64,000 nt of DNA from Oscheius onirici (Eukaryota > Nematoda > Chromadorea > Rhabditida > Rhabditidae). The stretch lies in assembly GCA_932521025.1 (NCBI GenBank), contig OW051468.1, forward strand, positions 7,006,064-7,070,063. The letters run 5' to 3'. The position numbers were made by a program, and so were the translations under genes. Each line of letters opens with the position of its first letter. Within the stretch, counting starts at the first letter, position 1. Under the pieces are notes generated by a model that worked only from the letters and a program-made list of their open reading frames with translations, was not told where the DNA came from and did no database searches. Shown in pieces: positions 1-10,572 of this stretch.

Positions 1-3000
1 GCTCGATGTCAGTGTTTTTACAGCGGACGAGAAAATCGGGCTCGAAATCGATTAGCGTCAAGGTGAGACTTCTTTTTTCATATTTTATTATTAACATTCG
101 AGGCGTGGAAGAAATGGACGACACAGATTCTGTCAGCTCTCGATTATCTCCACGGTATGCAGCCACCCATCACTCACGGCAATTTGACCTGTAACACCAT
201 CTTCATTCAGCAGAACGGTCTCATCAAAATCGGCTGTGGTAAGTACTCTTTTTAAAAAATTTGCGTGAAATGCACTATCACAGGCAACCCGTTTGTGGGC
301 AAATTCACCATCGATGACGACGGTGAGTCTTGTCTACGGGTTTGGCAGAATGCTTGTTGTCCGGGATGTAGAGACATTTGTTTTTGGTAACGTACTGGAA
401 GTGATTGTTAGAAAACTTTCTTGCTCCTTTGAATAACTTCAGTGCCATGAATCATTTTTTGTCGAATTCTATTATAGTGTAGGTCTGTCTCTCCCCGTTT
501 GAAGATGTTCCCTCCCAAAAAGCCACTTTGCAAAACTCTCCGAGTAACGGAGTCGCCGATGGCAGAACGGCAGTTCGCGATACTTGTGTTGTCTTAAGCG
601 AGAGAGACGGATTGGCCGTGCTCCTAGGTGCTGGCCGTACTGTGCGCACTTGTTATTTACCCAAACTGTAGTGAGAGAGACTTCCGAACATACCTTTGGA
701 ACCAGCCGGTACCTCTCTGGAAAAGCTCATGATGAGAGATAGGCTGATCAACAAACCCGGAAGTGCTTGTGAAAATAATTAGAGAAAAGACCCATTTCAA
801 GAATTTTTTTCAGTTGCACCTGATGTCATCCACCAGAATGTAAAAACCTGTCGCGACAACTTGAAGAATCTCTACTACTTGGCACCAGAATATGAAGGTT
901 TATTCGAATTTATTTTTTGCTCAAATAGTATATTTCAGTAACGATGGATCTGCATCCTCCTGCCGATATTTTCGCCTTTGGAGTCTGCGCCATGGAAATT
1001 GCTTGTGTCGGAGGTCCGTGGGCAAGCGCCACACCCACTGAACCCATGACCGCCGACTATCTCATCAACAATTTGAGCCATGTTGAAGACATAGGCCAAA
1101 GGGTTCGTTTTTCTTTAAAAGCAGGCTATTGCTTAGAAAAGAAGAGGTTGTGACCATATTTTAATCCTGAGATTGGATTTATCCCGCTTCTTGAGGAGTT
1201 GCCGAACGGAAATGCTGCGTACTTTTCGTTGAAAGCAGTTGCATATGAAAAAACCGGTATTTTGAGTAAGACTTCTTCCGAGCGTAATGAAGTTTTTTCC
1301 GTTTGGCAACGGGTCTTTTGAATATTTCGAGCAAATGGGTCTCGAAACGAAAATCTAGTATGAGCGTCGCTCCTCTTCGTGAACAAACTAATAAAAATTT
1401 CAGGAATTCGTCAGACTCTGCTTGAACAAAGATCCGGTAAAACGGCCCACGGCTCGAGAACTTCTCTTCCATCCGTGCCTCTTCGAAGTGCATACGCTGA
1501 AGCTGCTGGCCGCTCACACGATCGTCGATTCGCATTTGTACGACAACGCCTCGGACAATGTCTTCCGTGTTGCCGACAACGAAAAGGTTTGTTCCGGACG
1601 TTCTGACCCGTGCCTGCCATTTCTCGGCCAGTCAATATTTACCCTTGGCGCCTAAAAGATGATGAAGTGATTATAGTACAAGCGGAAGAAATCCCATAAT
1701 CGCCCCCCCCCCCCCACCAACGGGAAAATGTTCAGGGAAGCCCCCCACATAGGGTGATCTTGCCCCCCCCCCCCCAATTGGTGGGGAGTCTGACTGAGCG
1801 GTGGGGTGCTTATATAGGGATGTTAACATCCCATATAAGCACCCCACCGTGAAAATTGGGGTGCTTATATACGTTACCCGGACCTATTCCATATAAGCCC
1901 CCCACGGAAGTCATTTTCATCCCCCACCTTCAGGCCTTGTTTTTAACCCCCACCCTCATCCCATACTTACCCCCCACATGTCCATTTTCTACTGCCCGCC
2001 CAAATTTTGTATTTTAGGATTCAGTATGCTTTCTGGGGTAGCCAAAGCCTAAGCAATTTAGGGAAAAAAACTGAGAAATCTAGAAGAATATAGAGAACAA
2101 ACAAGAAAAAGGAGAGAAATCAGGCAAAAATAGTATTGTGGAGAAGTAAAAAGGGGCTAACCTGGTTTTTTCTTGGGTTTTTATGCCTAAAATGTGGTTA
2201 CATTGTTTGCAAATAATTTTTTAACAAAAAAGAAACAAACAAATTGAAGAAAAAGAGCAGGATAAAAAGTTGTAAAAATCGGCCTGCAATCTTACAAGCC
2301 GATTTTTTGCAACGTGGTCTTCAGAACACGAAATTTCGTTTTTAGAGGTCAGTATGCTTGTTTTAGCGAGTCTGAGTCTTGTTTTCAGCATTGCTGGAAG
2401 AAAAGAGGTAAAATTTTTCTGAAATGGGTAGAAAAATAAAGAAGTGAAGGGAAATTGCTTTTTGCTGGAATAAACATGGTTTTCTCTACTGAACAGGTGG
2501 CTGGAGCGGTGGGGGGGGGGGGGCAAGAATAGGATCTACCCGTACAAGCGTAATATTTGAAATTTTAGGTTGCTGCTACGACGAAAAACCGCGAGATTGC
2601 ATACTGCCAAGTTCCGGCCTTTCAGCTCGATTTGGAAAAGTTTTGCGAGGATGTGAGGAACGGAATCTATCCTCTGACGGCCTTTGTCCCAGGCGGAGCT
2701 CAGCTTCCGCCGCTCAGAATGCCACAGGTTTGAGATTGTTAGAAATTTAGAGAAAATATAGTTCCCGACGGAAGAATCGGAGCCCACACCATCAACGTCC
2801 CAAGCAAAAACGCTGACGGAAGAGAAAAAACCGCAGCCGTCCCTGAATCTGATGTCAACGTCTCAAATACGGCCGGAACCTGATCCCACGCCATCGCCAC
2901 CGGCCGTTCCAGAAGAGGAGATTCATAGAGAAAACAGGCAGATCAAGGTGATGAAGATTACGGCTAAGGAAAAGTGAGCTTATGATTTCTTTGAATATAT

Positions 3001-3529
3001 TTTTATTCAAAATTTTACAGTGAGTTAACAGTCTGGTTACTGCTAGAAGACGATATGAACAGACAGCTTACTACGGAAATAACTGACGAGGATTCTGCGC
3101 AAACGCTAGTCCAGAATCTCGTACAGCACGGGTTTATTTGCGAGGTTTGTTTTTGACTTTTTTGCAGTTTCAGAAGACGAAGGGTATCGGATATTGAGAA
3201 ACATGAAAATGCTTCTTACACGCCGAATTGCAGACTCTCTTTCTAAAAAAAACAATGCCGTACTGCTAATTTTTTTTGGGATAGAAGAGAAGCTTAAAAA
3301 CAATGTTTTGAAACGTCACAATGTTCCGGAAAGTCTAAACGTTTTTTTTTGAATCGCCATTTCTAGCGAGTTAACTGTATTAGGGAAGAAGATCCCTTGC
3401 ACGATACCCTTCGTCTCTGTGGCGCTCTCGTGTATGCTCGACGGCTAACTCTCTTCTCATTGTATGTTTTAGGCGGACAGTTCTCGGGTGGAGCGCGAGC
3501 TGGTGGGAGTACTGACCCCGCCCACTTAG
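1..3529 (+). CDS. NRBP pseudokinase (nuclear receptor binding protein/Madm homologue), 5' end outside window
   Basis: The exons I can read are <1-62, 103-238, 814-897, 939-1102, 1404-1586, 2569-2727, 2762-2973, 3021-3144 and 3473-3529, with phases that join cleanly. The protein contains the degenerate catalytic-loop segment ITHGNLTCNTIFIQ, where a true kinase has HRDLKxxN, then KIGCVAPDVI in place of DFG, then RPTARELLFHPCLFEV. A C-terminal region with FCEDVRNGIYPLTAF follows. This order and these substitutions match the NRBP1/2 family, catalytically degenerate adaptors involved in trafficking and growth control. The N-terminal lobe lies upstream of position 1. Intron 239-813 is long for this locus, and intron 1587-2568 holds an 857 bp transposon. 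The last exon encodes ADSSRVERELVGVLTPPT and then TAG. No poly(A) signal is visible before the next gene's ATG at 3544. Confidence 0.9.
1685..2541 (+). mobile_element. Non-autonomous DNA transposon, copy 1 (Mutator-like), inside NRBP intron
   Basis: This element of about 857 bp is bounded by the direct repeat GTACAAGCG at 1676-1684 and 2542-2550, which reads as a 9 bp target-site duplication. The left end reads GAAGAAATCCCATAATCG followed by a C run. The right end, read in reverse, is GGGTAGATCCTATTCTTG followed by a C run, so the termini are imperfect inverted repeats. A near-perfect palindrome of about 46 bp centred on GTTAAC lies near 1801-1850, with GTGGGGTGCTTATAT arms. About 300 bp of the left part recurs in inverted orientation at 23225-23443. 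I see no transposase. Nine-bp duplications are typical of the Mutator/MULE superfamily, and that assignment is inference. Confidence 0.8.
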
Positions 3530-3543
3530 GAGCCGCACTCGAC

Positions 3544-6500
3544 ATGGCGTGGCCACGGCCGGTCAACCTTCTTCAGCTTCTTCTCATCGTACTATTCTTT
3601 TCGTCCAGATTCTCTTTGGCGCAACACGGAACCGTGGGGCGACCATGCGAGGTCTCGACGGATTGTGGTACTGGTAATTATTGTGCTGGTAACAAGCGTT
3701 GTGCTTGTCTAACCACCTATGTTGAGATTGATTCCTATTGCTGGCGAAGTAAGTATCTCTCCCCCTGCTTGTTCAATATTAACACTAGTCTTGGGGCTTC
3801 TGTGAATGCCCTTTGTTTTTAATATATTTAGGTTGTATTGTTTTCTCTTATTAGTCATTCTATCCCCCTATTCCAGTCTCGCTCTTTCTCGTTGCTAGTT
3901 AAAAAAGAGTCAATTGAAAAACAAGTCTTCTAGTCTTTCCTCCTGCAGCATCCCTTTTTTTGCTTGTATTGTATCCACAGATTGTTTAAAGCTGAAACAT
4001 TTCGAGTCTGATATAGAAGAGCCTTTTGCAGAATAAAGCAGCTCTAACATTCTTTATCTTCTTCAAGTGAAACTATTTAGAAATAAATCCGGGAGAATCT
4101 GGCTGTACCCAGAACAGACAGTGTGAAGCCGTCTGGCCTGGAGCATATTGCCGAAGTGGAGAATGTCGTTGTGCCAATAATCAGCCGCCGTTTAGAACAA
4201 GAGATGGATTGGTAGCCTAAAAATACAGATTAAACAAAGTGTTTTGGGTTTAGGTCTGTCTCAACTACGGTTTCTGCCCGTTGAACGGAAATAATCCCAA
4301 GTTCCGCATTGAGAACCAGGTCCAACAGTGTTATGGAGGTAAAAAAGAGAAAAAATACGAAACATGGGGAATTTAGGAGCTGACGCGACCTGCGAAGCCA
4401 TCGGAGCCTTGGCATACGACTGTATTTGCGACAGTGACGATTGTACTGTCAACAACCCAATCAGTTTCTGCTGTCCGAGCAGAGGTTCGTTTTTTAAAGT
4501 TTGAATGTTTTGGAAAGCAATTTATCTCGCTGTAACCATCTCTACGTAGACATTTTCGAGTGGACGCTAATTATTTGATCCAATTAGGTACAGATTTTCG
4601 TCGTGCCGTCATTTTTCCCTAAACATTTTTTTGTGAAGCCATCAGATGTTCTGGAAAACAATCAACAACTTTTGTGATGTGAAGCCATTAGCTTTGACAT
4701 CATTTATTCCACGTATTTGATTGAAATAATTAGCTTCCAATTTGGTAAACACCGCTCCGATTGGTAGTAGAAATTGATTTTGTACATATTTTTGATTTGA
4801 CGCAAACTTTCCTTGAAAACTATTCTTGTCAAAGAATGATGATAATCGATGACTTCTCATGTCGGTCAGAGGTTGACCTGTGGCTCTTTGCGAGTCTGTT
4901 TGGTCTCCCCGGCAAGAGTCAACAGTTCCTTCCTACTTCCGTCTCTCTCTATAGGAGATACAACTTTCAGCATTTGCCTGTATCCAGCCCCCGAACGAGG
5001 GATACACGCCACCAGGTGGTGGAACTACTCTGAACCACTGGTACCACGACCCGATCACCGGAGAATGTCGCGAACTCAAGTACCAGGGATACGGTAAGAG
5101 ATCAGAGGAAGAGAGTACAGAAAGAGTTATAGGTGGTAATGCCAACAACTTCCAGACGAAGGACCACTGTGAATCTTACTGTAAACAGAGTGAGTCGAGA
5201 GTCTGAGTTTTTTTGGGAATTGGACGTTTTAGCATGTAACCGTGGTCTTCCTCTGTACCGTGACAGAACTACTGGAGTAAAGCAGGAGCCCGTCTACTGT
5301 CAGGGCAATGACAACGGGTGCAACAATCCGAATTACCAGTGCACGACGATGGGAACTCTTCAGCAATGCTGTCCCACCTATCTCTTCATCTGCTCGAGAA
5401 ATGGAGGTATTCCAACCGAGGTCTATAACACGGCCGGCGGTCTGCCTACCGAGTACTTTGACGTCGGAATCCCCGATGGCAGTGGAAGCACCAGTCCGAG
5501 ATTCTACTACGATTCGAGAGAAGGAAGGTGTATCCAGTTCTCGGTAAGGTTACTATACTTTTTTAAACATAAATCACGCTTTCAGTACCTTGGACAGGGA
5601 GGAAATTTTAACAACTTCCTCAGTCAGGATCACTGTGAAAAGTTCTGTTCTAGAAGTGAGTCTAACTTTATTTTTGTACTCTCAGAGTACAGTGGTCAGA
5701 ATGACAATCTAGTAACAACCTTGTTCAGTTCTGTGCAGTGCTGGTGAGCCTCTTAAGGACTCTTCTGGAGAAAGAAACATGGAATGTAGTCCCACTGGAA
5801 GTGGAGCCAACAGTTGTCCCTCGACTCACAGTTGTGAATCTACATCAGGTGAGAGTACAGAACAATCTTGTAGCTATTTGGTTACTTGAGTAGTTATCTA
5901 CTGGACAGATCCTTTCAAACACAGGACAATACAGAGCTGAGAGTTAGTGATTTGCCGGCTTCTGAGTCTCCTCCAGTAGCTTGAACCGCTTGATTGCTAA
6001 ACTATTCCATACTCAACTGAATTACACCAAAAACTTTGTTACTCTTTCTTGACTTCCAGACAGCTTGACTACAGATACGAAAAACAGATATGAAAAAAAC
6101 TCAGTCTGACAGATTCCATGACTATTGATCGTCATCATCGTCTGATAACTAGACTTCTACTTTGATTACAACAATTCGGTATCAGTGGTTGTTGACAACT
6201 AGATTCATAAGCTAGCTTTCCGATTTCATTATTAGAGATGTTTTCTAGACTATTTTCTTTGTGTGAAATTCTTTTGACCTGACTCTTGAAGCTTGTTAAC
6301 CTCTCTCTCTATCATCAACATTCCTTCCCACTCATATACTGCGTTGATTAACGAATAGGTTCAGGATCAACGACCTTCGGTGGAGTCTGCTGTCCACGAC
6401 CCCAATACGTCTGCAAACTGCCCCGTGAGCAAGGAAACTGTGGAACGTACTCCAATCGCTGGTGGTTCAATGCCAAGACTGGAAACTGCGAAGAGTTCAT

Positions 6501-8609
6501 CTATTCCGGCTGTCAGGGCAATGCTAATAACTTTGAGACCTACAAAGAGTGTCAAGATTATTGTCGCGATGCCCGAAGCGAGCCTCAATGCATCCAAGGA
6601 ACTGCTCTTACCGACTCGAATGGAAACTTTATCATCTGTGGAGGAAATACAGCAGCCTCGACTACCTGTCCGGCCAATCATTACTGTTATTACGATGGAA
6701 CAACTTACGGATGCTGTCCTACTCAAGGTACGTTGAAAAAATCCAGGTTTTTCCAGCCAGTACCACCTACACACTTTTCCGGTTTCACAATGTTCTGCAA
6801 AGTTTTATTTTTTAATCTGATCTACAACTTTGCAAAATCAAAAAAAAACTCCATTTTCAGCCTATACCTGTTCCTTGTCCTACAAGTCTGGAGCCAGCTG
6901 TGGTCCTGCTGTTACTCGTTGGTATTACGACTCGACTACCCGTACCTGTCAGACCTACTCATTCAACGGATGTGATGGAAACAGCAACAATTTCGCTACT
7001 CAACAGGATTGCAAAGACTACTGTAGAGTCGAGTCTTGTCCCGATGGAGGACAGGTTAGTATTTTTTTCAATTTACCTGTGAAAGTCAACACCTTTATTT
7101 TCTACCAAACTCTGTTGTCTACTTTTTTTCCAAAAACTAAGCAAGCCATTTTCAAACTACAGTAGATACTTTGAACTACAACTTTGGATGCTCACTCTTT
7201 CTCTTATAACTTGCGAACACTTGCTAAAAGACACAATCTGACCTGTGTTGGCGTCTAGAGGTCAGAGCTCTCTGTTTGTCCGCTACAAATCTCTGCCGCT
7301 TATCCCCTCTATTGACTAATCAGTCGCCGACTGTTTGCGGTACCTTTTTGTACCAGGCTACGTGAAGATGAGCTCCTTGGGAGAGAGCACGAGTTCTCTG
7401 ACTAAAACTACTTTTACAGGTCTGGAAAGAACAGAACGGAGCTGCCAGAGCCTGTACAACTAACCGACAATGTCCCTCAACTCACTACTGTACCCCGGTG
7501 ACTACCTGGACTGGAACAGTCTATCAGACCAAGAGTCTCTGCTGTCCTTCCAAAAACTATGTATGTTCGCAGCCAAGAGATGTTGGAGTCCGATGTTCCT
7601 CCACCAGAATCTCTCGCTGGTACTTCAACGCCGACAGCAAGACCTGTCAGACTTTCGAATACAACGGCTGTGAGGGCAACAGAAACAACTTTGCCTCCCA
7701 GAAGAGTTGTCAGAACTACTGTCTCTCGGAGGCCTGTCCTCCGGGAACAGTTGTCGCCAAGGATGGAGACGGTTCTCGTCTGGTTCAATGCTCCAATCCT
7801 GGAGGTAATGGTCGTGTCAGTGGAGGCTGTCCCGACGGATACACCTGCTATTCCTCTCCGCTTCTTGATCAGAATGTCTGCTGTGGTGCCAGTACAGAGC
7901 TGCAGTCCCTGTGTCCGGCCCAATCGACTCCCTTCATCTCGGCCCTCTCTCTTCAGCCAATGCAGTGTACTCCCAACGTCGATGGAGCATGTCCCGGAAA
8001 CTTCTTCTGCTGGTTCTCGACTACCACGACCTCAGTCAATGCCTTCTATTGCTGTCGTTCACCCGACTCGGTCGATACTGGATGTAAGTTTTGACTCTTT
8101 TTTGTTATAGGAATTGCTTCCAGACTGTCCTCCTCAACTGGTGCCAGTCCCTGGAGAATCCGGAGCTCAGTACAAGTACTGCTCTCCGTCTGCTCCACTC
8201 AACGATAACATTCAGGGCTGTGGAGCCAACAGACACTGTCAATTCAGTACAAATCTTGAGAGGTAGGTTAACTGATCGAGCATAATCAATGTAGCGGAAC
8301 ATCATGTCTTGACCACGGCAACAAACTCTGAAACTTTCAGATATATCTGCTGCGGTTTGGAGTCTGACGTCAGGCTACCGAACGTCTGTCCACCTCAGCC
8401 GGCCAATCTGGTACCAGTTGAGCTGGCCGGCAACTACAGGACGTGCAATCCGTACGCGAGAGCGGGAACGCCTCAAAGTTGTCCCGACAACTCGGCCTGT
8501 TTGTACACAGGAAATGATAATGGTTTGTTCAGCTTTTTTAAAGTCAATAAACTAATTTATAGGATTCATCTGCTGCCGGGTGCAGCTCGGTTCCGGCGGC
8601 AAGTCTTAA
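3544..8609 (+). CDS. Secreted multi-Kunitz / cysteine-rich (lustrin-like) protein, 934 aa
   Basis: The 15 exons are 3544-3748, 4081-4211, 4254-4338, 4378-4484, 4971-5093, 5133-5189, 5233-5544, 5586-5655, 5729-5848, 6359-6727, 6861-7054, 7420-8083, 8124-8262, 8341-8522 and 8563-8609. They sum to 2805 nt in frame. The protein opens with a hydrophobic signal peptide (LLQLLLIVLFFSSRFSLA). EB-like cysteine-rich modules follow, then five Kunitz units centred near 5.05, 5.55, 6.5, 6.95 and 7.65 kb. Each Kunitz unit has the aromatic RWYY/RFYY-type strand and a NNF core. They are interleaved with short Cys-rich modules ending in CCP, in the manner of nematode lustrin/Kunitz extracellular proteins. A role as a protease inhibitor or matrix protein is plausible, but the first two units lack the reactive-site disulfide and none has a basic P1. 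AATAAA lies at 8694-8699. Confidence 0.9.
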
Positions 8610-9076
8610 ACTTGGAAACTTCAAGAAAACCGATCCTCAGCGCTCAGTTTGTGCCCTTCCCTACACATCTCTTCCCCTTCGTTCCACGTGTCAAATAAAT
8701 ATATTAAAGCGAGCACTTTTGGAGATTATGAAACAAAAAATTGGTGATCAGACAGACTTTAAAAGCACAAGGAAATGTTCGAGACTGGAACGGACCCACA
8801 CGCGACGGAAAGGAAGCGCCAGATTGGCGTCCCGGACCCATTGTCCCCAATTGGCTCGAATTCACAGCCGGGCACATCGATCCCTCCGGAAAGAGCAACA
8901 GTGTCGTCCCCTTGATATCTATCTCCTGATTGGGCATATTTTCTTTTTGCCTCGTGTTATACTACGTCATCTTCAAGTAGGCAGTTATTTTGGTGTTAGC
9001 CTGGGGAGCTCTGTTGACCAGATTCGTCTCAATGACCCTCTCTAAGGACAACTCATTTCTAGATCTCATTCTTCGA
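8610..9076. other. Short intergenic stretch with a possible small exon
   Basis: The Kunitz gene's poly(A) signal lies at 8694-8699. An open frame with coding-like codon use runs about 8759-8929 on the plus strand; its peptide includes GNVRDWNGPTRDGKEAPDW and ends VVPLISIS. It has no ATG in frame, so if it is real it is an exon of something I cannot assemble. I recognise no domain. Confidence 0.25.
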
Positions 9077-9690
9077 ATGCGCCCATGTTGCGCTCTCCTA
9101 TTCCTTCCAACTCTCTTGGCCGATTTTACGCAATGGCTTCCTCCGTTCGACGATTCTCTCAAGACGTACTCACTCTGTACCATGGACATGGATCGACTCG
9201 TTCTGAACCATAGGTATGTTCTTTCAGATTGTTGTTCGTAAATAAAGAAATTCTTGCCATAGGTGCCAAAGAGAAAAAAGCTATTTGTTCTAGAGGTCTG
9301 GACAAGACTGTCGAATTCTACATGAAAAACTACCTGCTCTGCTACAACGACTACGAAAAGTTTGTGCCTACTCGCTACAGGGGAATTGTTTGGCTGATGC
9401 GGGCACTCAAGTTGGTCTTTTTGATTTCCAACTCTTTTCGTTGACAGATTCTGTGAAGTGAATCAAATCATGCAGAACAATCGAATGCGCAAGATGTACA
9501 GTCGACACTTTCAGAAACGCTTTCTTCGCTATTCCTATGCCTTGGTTAACCGTTGAAATTCGAAAATTACAAAAAACTTTAGGTCTGTGACAAGGGCAGC
9601 AAGTTGTCTTCCAAAGAGATGGTCAACTTTTTCCTCTATACTTCGATTTTCAAGATTCTGTACGAGGCTGAGAACGACGGAAGGACGTGA
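9077..9690 (+). CDS. Small secreted protein, unknown family, 152 aa
   Basis: Exons 9077-9213, 9294-9410, 9448-9544 and 9583-9690 sum to 459 nt in frame. The ATG opens a short signal peptide (MRPCCALLFLPTLLADF). The mature part is rich in basic and aromatic residues and looks helical, with FYMKNYLLCYNDYEKF and FQKRFLRYSYALVCDKG. I do not recognise the family. The exon 2 acceptor was chosen at 9293 because the earlier AG near 9262 leads straight to a stop. The TGA lies 44 nt from the stop of the convergent MSP-domain gene, so the two 3' ends probably overlap. A small helical secreted factor is only a guess. Confidence 0.7.
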
Positions 9691-9734
9691 GTTCGAAGAC
9701 GATATCTTTATTCTTTTTATATCCTTTGACTTGC

Positions 9735-10484
9735 CTACATGATGCAGCACGGGGTGGCAGTCTTCTGGCTCGGATCGGGGCCCTGTTTAACGTCGGGTCC
9801 TCGCTGTCTCTGCTCCCAGTCGGCTTTGGCCTCGGCTAGCTTCTTTTCCAGCTTGAGCGTCTTCTTCTTCTCCTCCAGAACCTGTGTCTGCTTGGTGGCC
9901 AGCTGTTCCTTCAGAGTCTGTATCAGCTGTCTGGTCTGCTCGATGTTCTTGTCCAGCGTCTGACTGTCCGTCTTGAGCATGACAAGCAGCTCTTTGAGTT
10001 CCTTGACCCGTTCGCCGCCTTTCGTCTGACTCAGTTCCATCATCTGCGAGAGAATCGGATGGTCAAGAGCTGCTGTGAGACGCGAGGTCGAGTCGATGTT
10101 TATGAGAGTCGTCGAGAGATCCAGTTCGATGACTTGCATCCGGTCCGTCTTGAGCTGACTCGTCCAGATGCCCGGCCAGCGCTTCTCATCCTCGAATCCG
10201 ATGGCCTCGATGACCATGACGTGCTGCAGATTGAAGCGGTTCCTGACCAGCTGGATCTGGACTTCCTGATCGGACTGCAGTAGACCACCATTCGGCTTGA
10301 CGATGTAGCGAGTCGGCGCGTTGCACAGAATCCTCCAGCCGACGACTCCCGAGCCAGCTATCTTCTTGATTCGAAACATCTGCTTGGCATCCTGTGGTTG
10401 GTCCAGATCGAACAGAATCAGCGTCCTGTCGACGAAAATCAGCGGCTCCGCGGTAGTCGAGGCAGCCATCCGATGGGGAGACAT
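9735..10484 (-). CDS. MSP-domain protein with coiled coil and C-terminal CaaX-like box, 249 aa
   Basis: This is an intronless frame of 249 codons. Residues about 14-125 form an MSP/VAP-type immunoglobulin-like fold (FRIKKIAGSGVVGWRILCN, then RYIVKPNGGLL and EVQIQLVRN). Residues about 160-235 are a strong coiled coil (KELKELLVMLKTDSQTLDKN, KQTQVLEEKKKTLKLEKKL). VAP proteins end in a transmembrane tail anchor. This one instead ends TPCCIM, and CCIM fits the CaaX prenylation pattern. Methionine at X suggests farnesylation. It may therefore be a prenyl-anchored MSP-domain scaffold rather than a cytoskeletal sperm protein. Translation could also start at the Met at residue 6. A reverse-strand AATAAA lies near 9706-9711. 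Confidence 0.85.
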   Translation of the reverse strand: MSPHRMAASTTAEPLIFVDRTLILFDLDQPQDAKQMFRIKKIAGSGVVGWRILCNAPTRYIVKPNGGLLQSDQEVQIQLVRNRFNLQHVMVIEAIGFEDEKRWPGIWTSQLKTDRMQVIELDLSTTLINIDSTSRLTAALDHPILSQMMELSQTKGGERVKELKELLVMLKTDSQTLDKNIEQTRQLIQTLKEQLATKQTQVLEEKKKTLKLEKKLAEAKADWEQRQRGPDVKQGPDPSQKTATPCCIM

Positions 10485-10572
10485 CTTGGGTAGAATGGGC
10501 GCTTTTGAGTTCGAGTTAGGCTTGACATGTTAACAAAAAAACTGTAGAAAAGTTTTCAGACTAATTTGCAAG

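Noticed and set aside
1696-1775. C-homopolymer runs as possible assembly gaps
   Set aside because: The same runs occur at the same place in the second transposon copy, so they belong to the element.
8741-8929. Short plus-strand frame with coding-like composition
   Set aside because: No ATG in frame, no recognised domain and no splice model; mentioned only as a possible exon.
10059-10283. Plus-strand frames within the MSP-domain gene
   Set aside because: Antisense shadows of a well-supported intronless coding frame.
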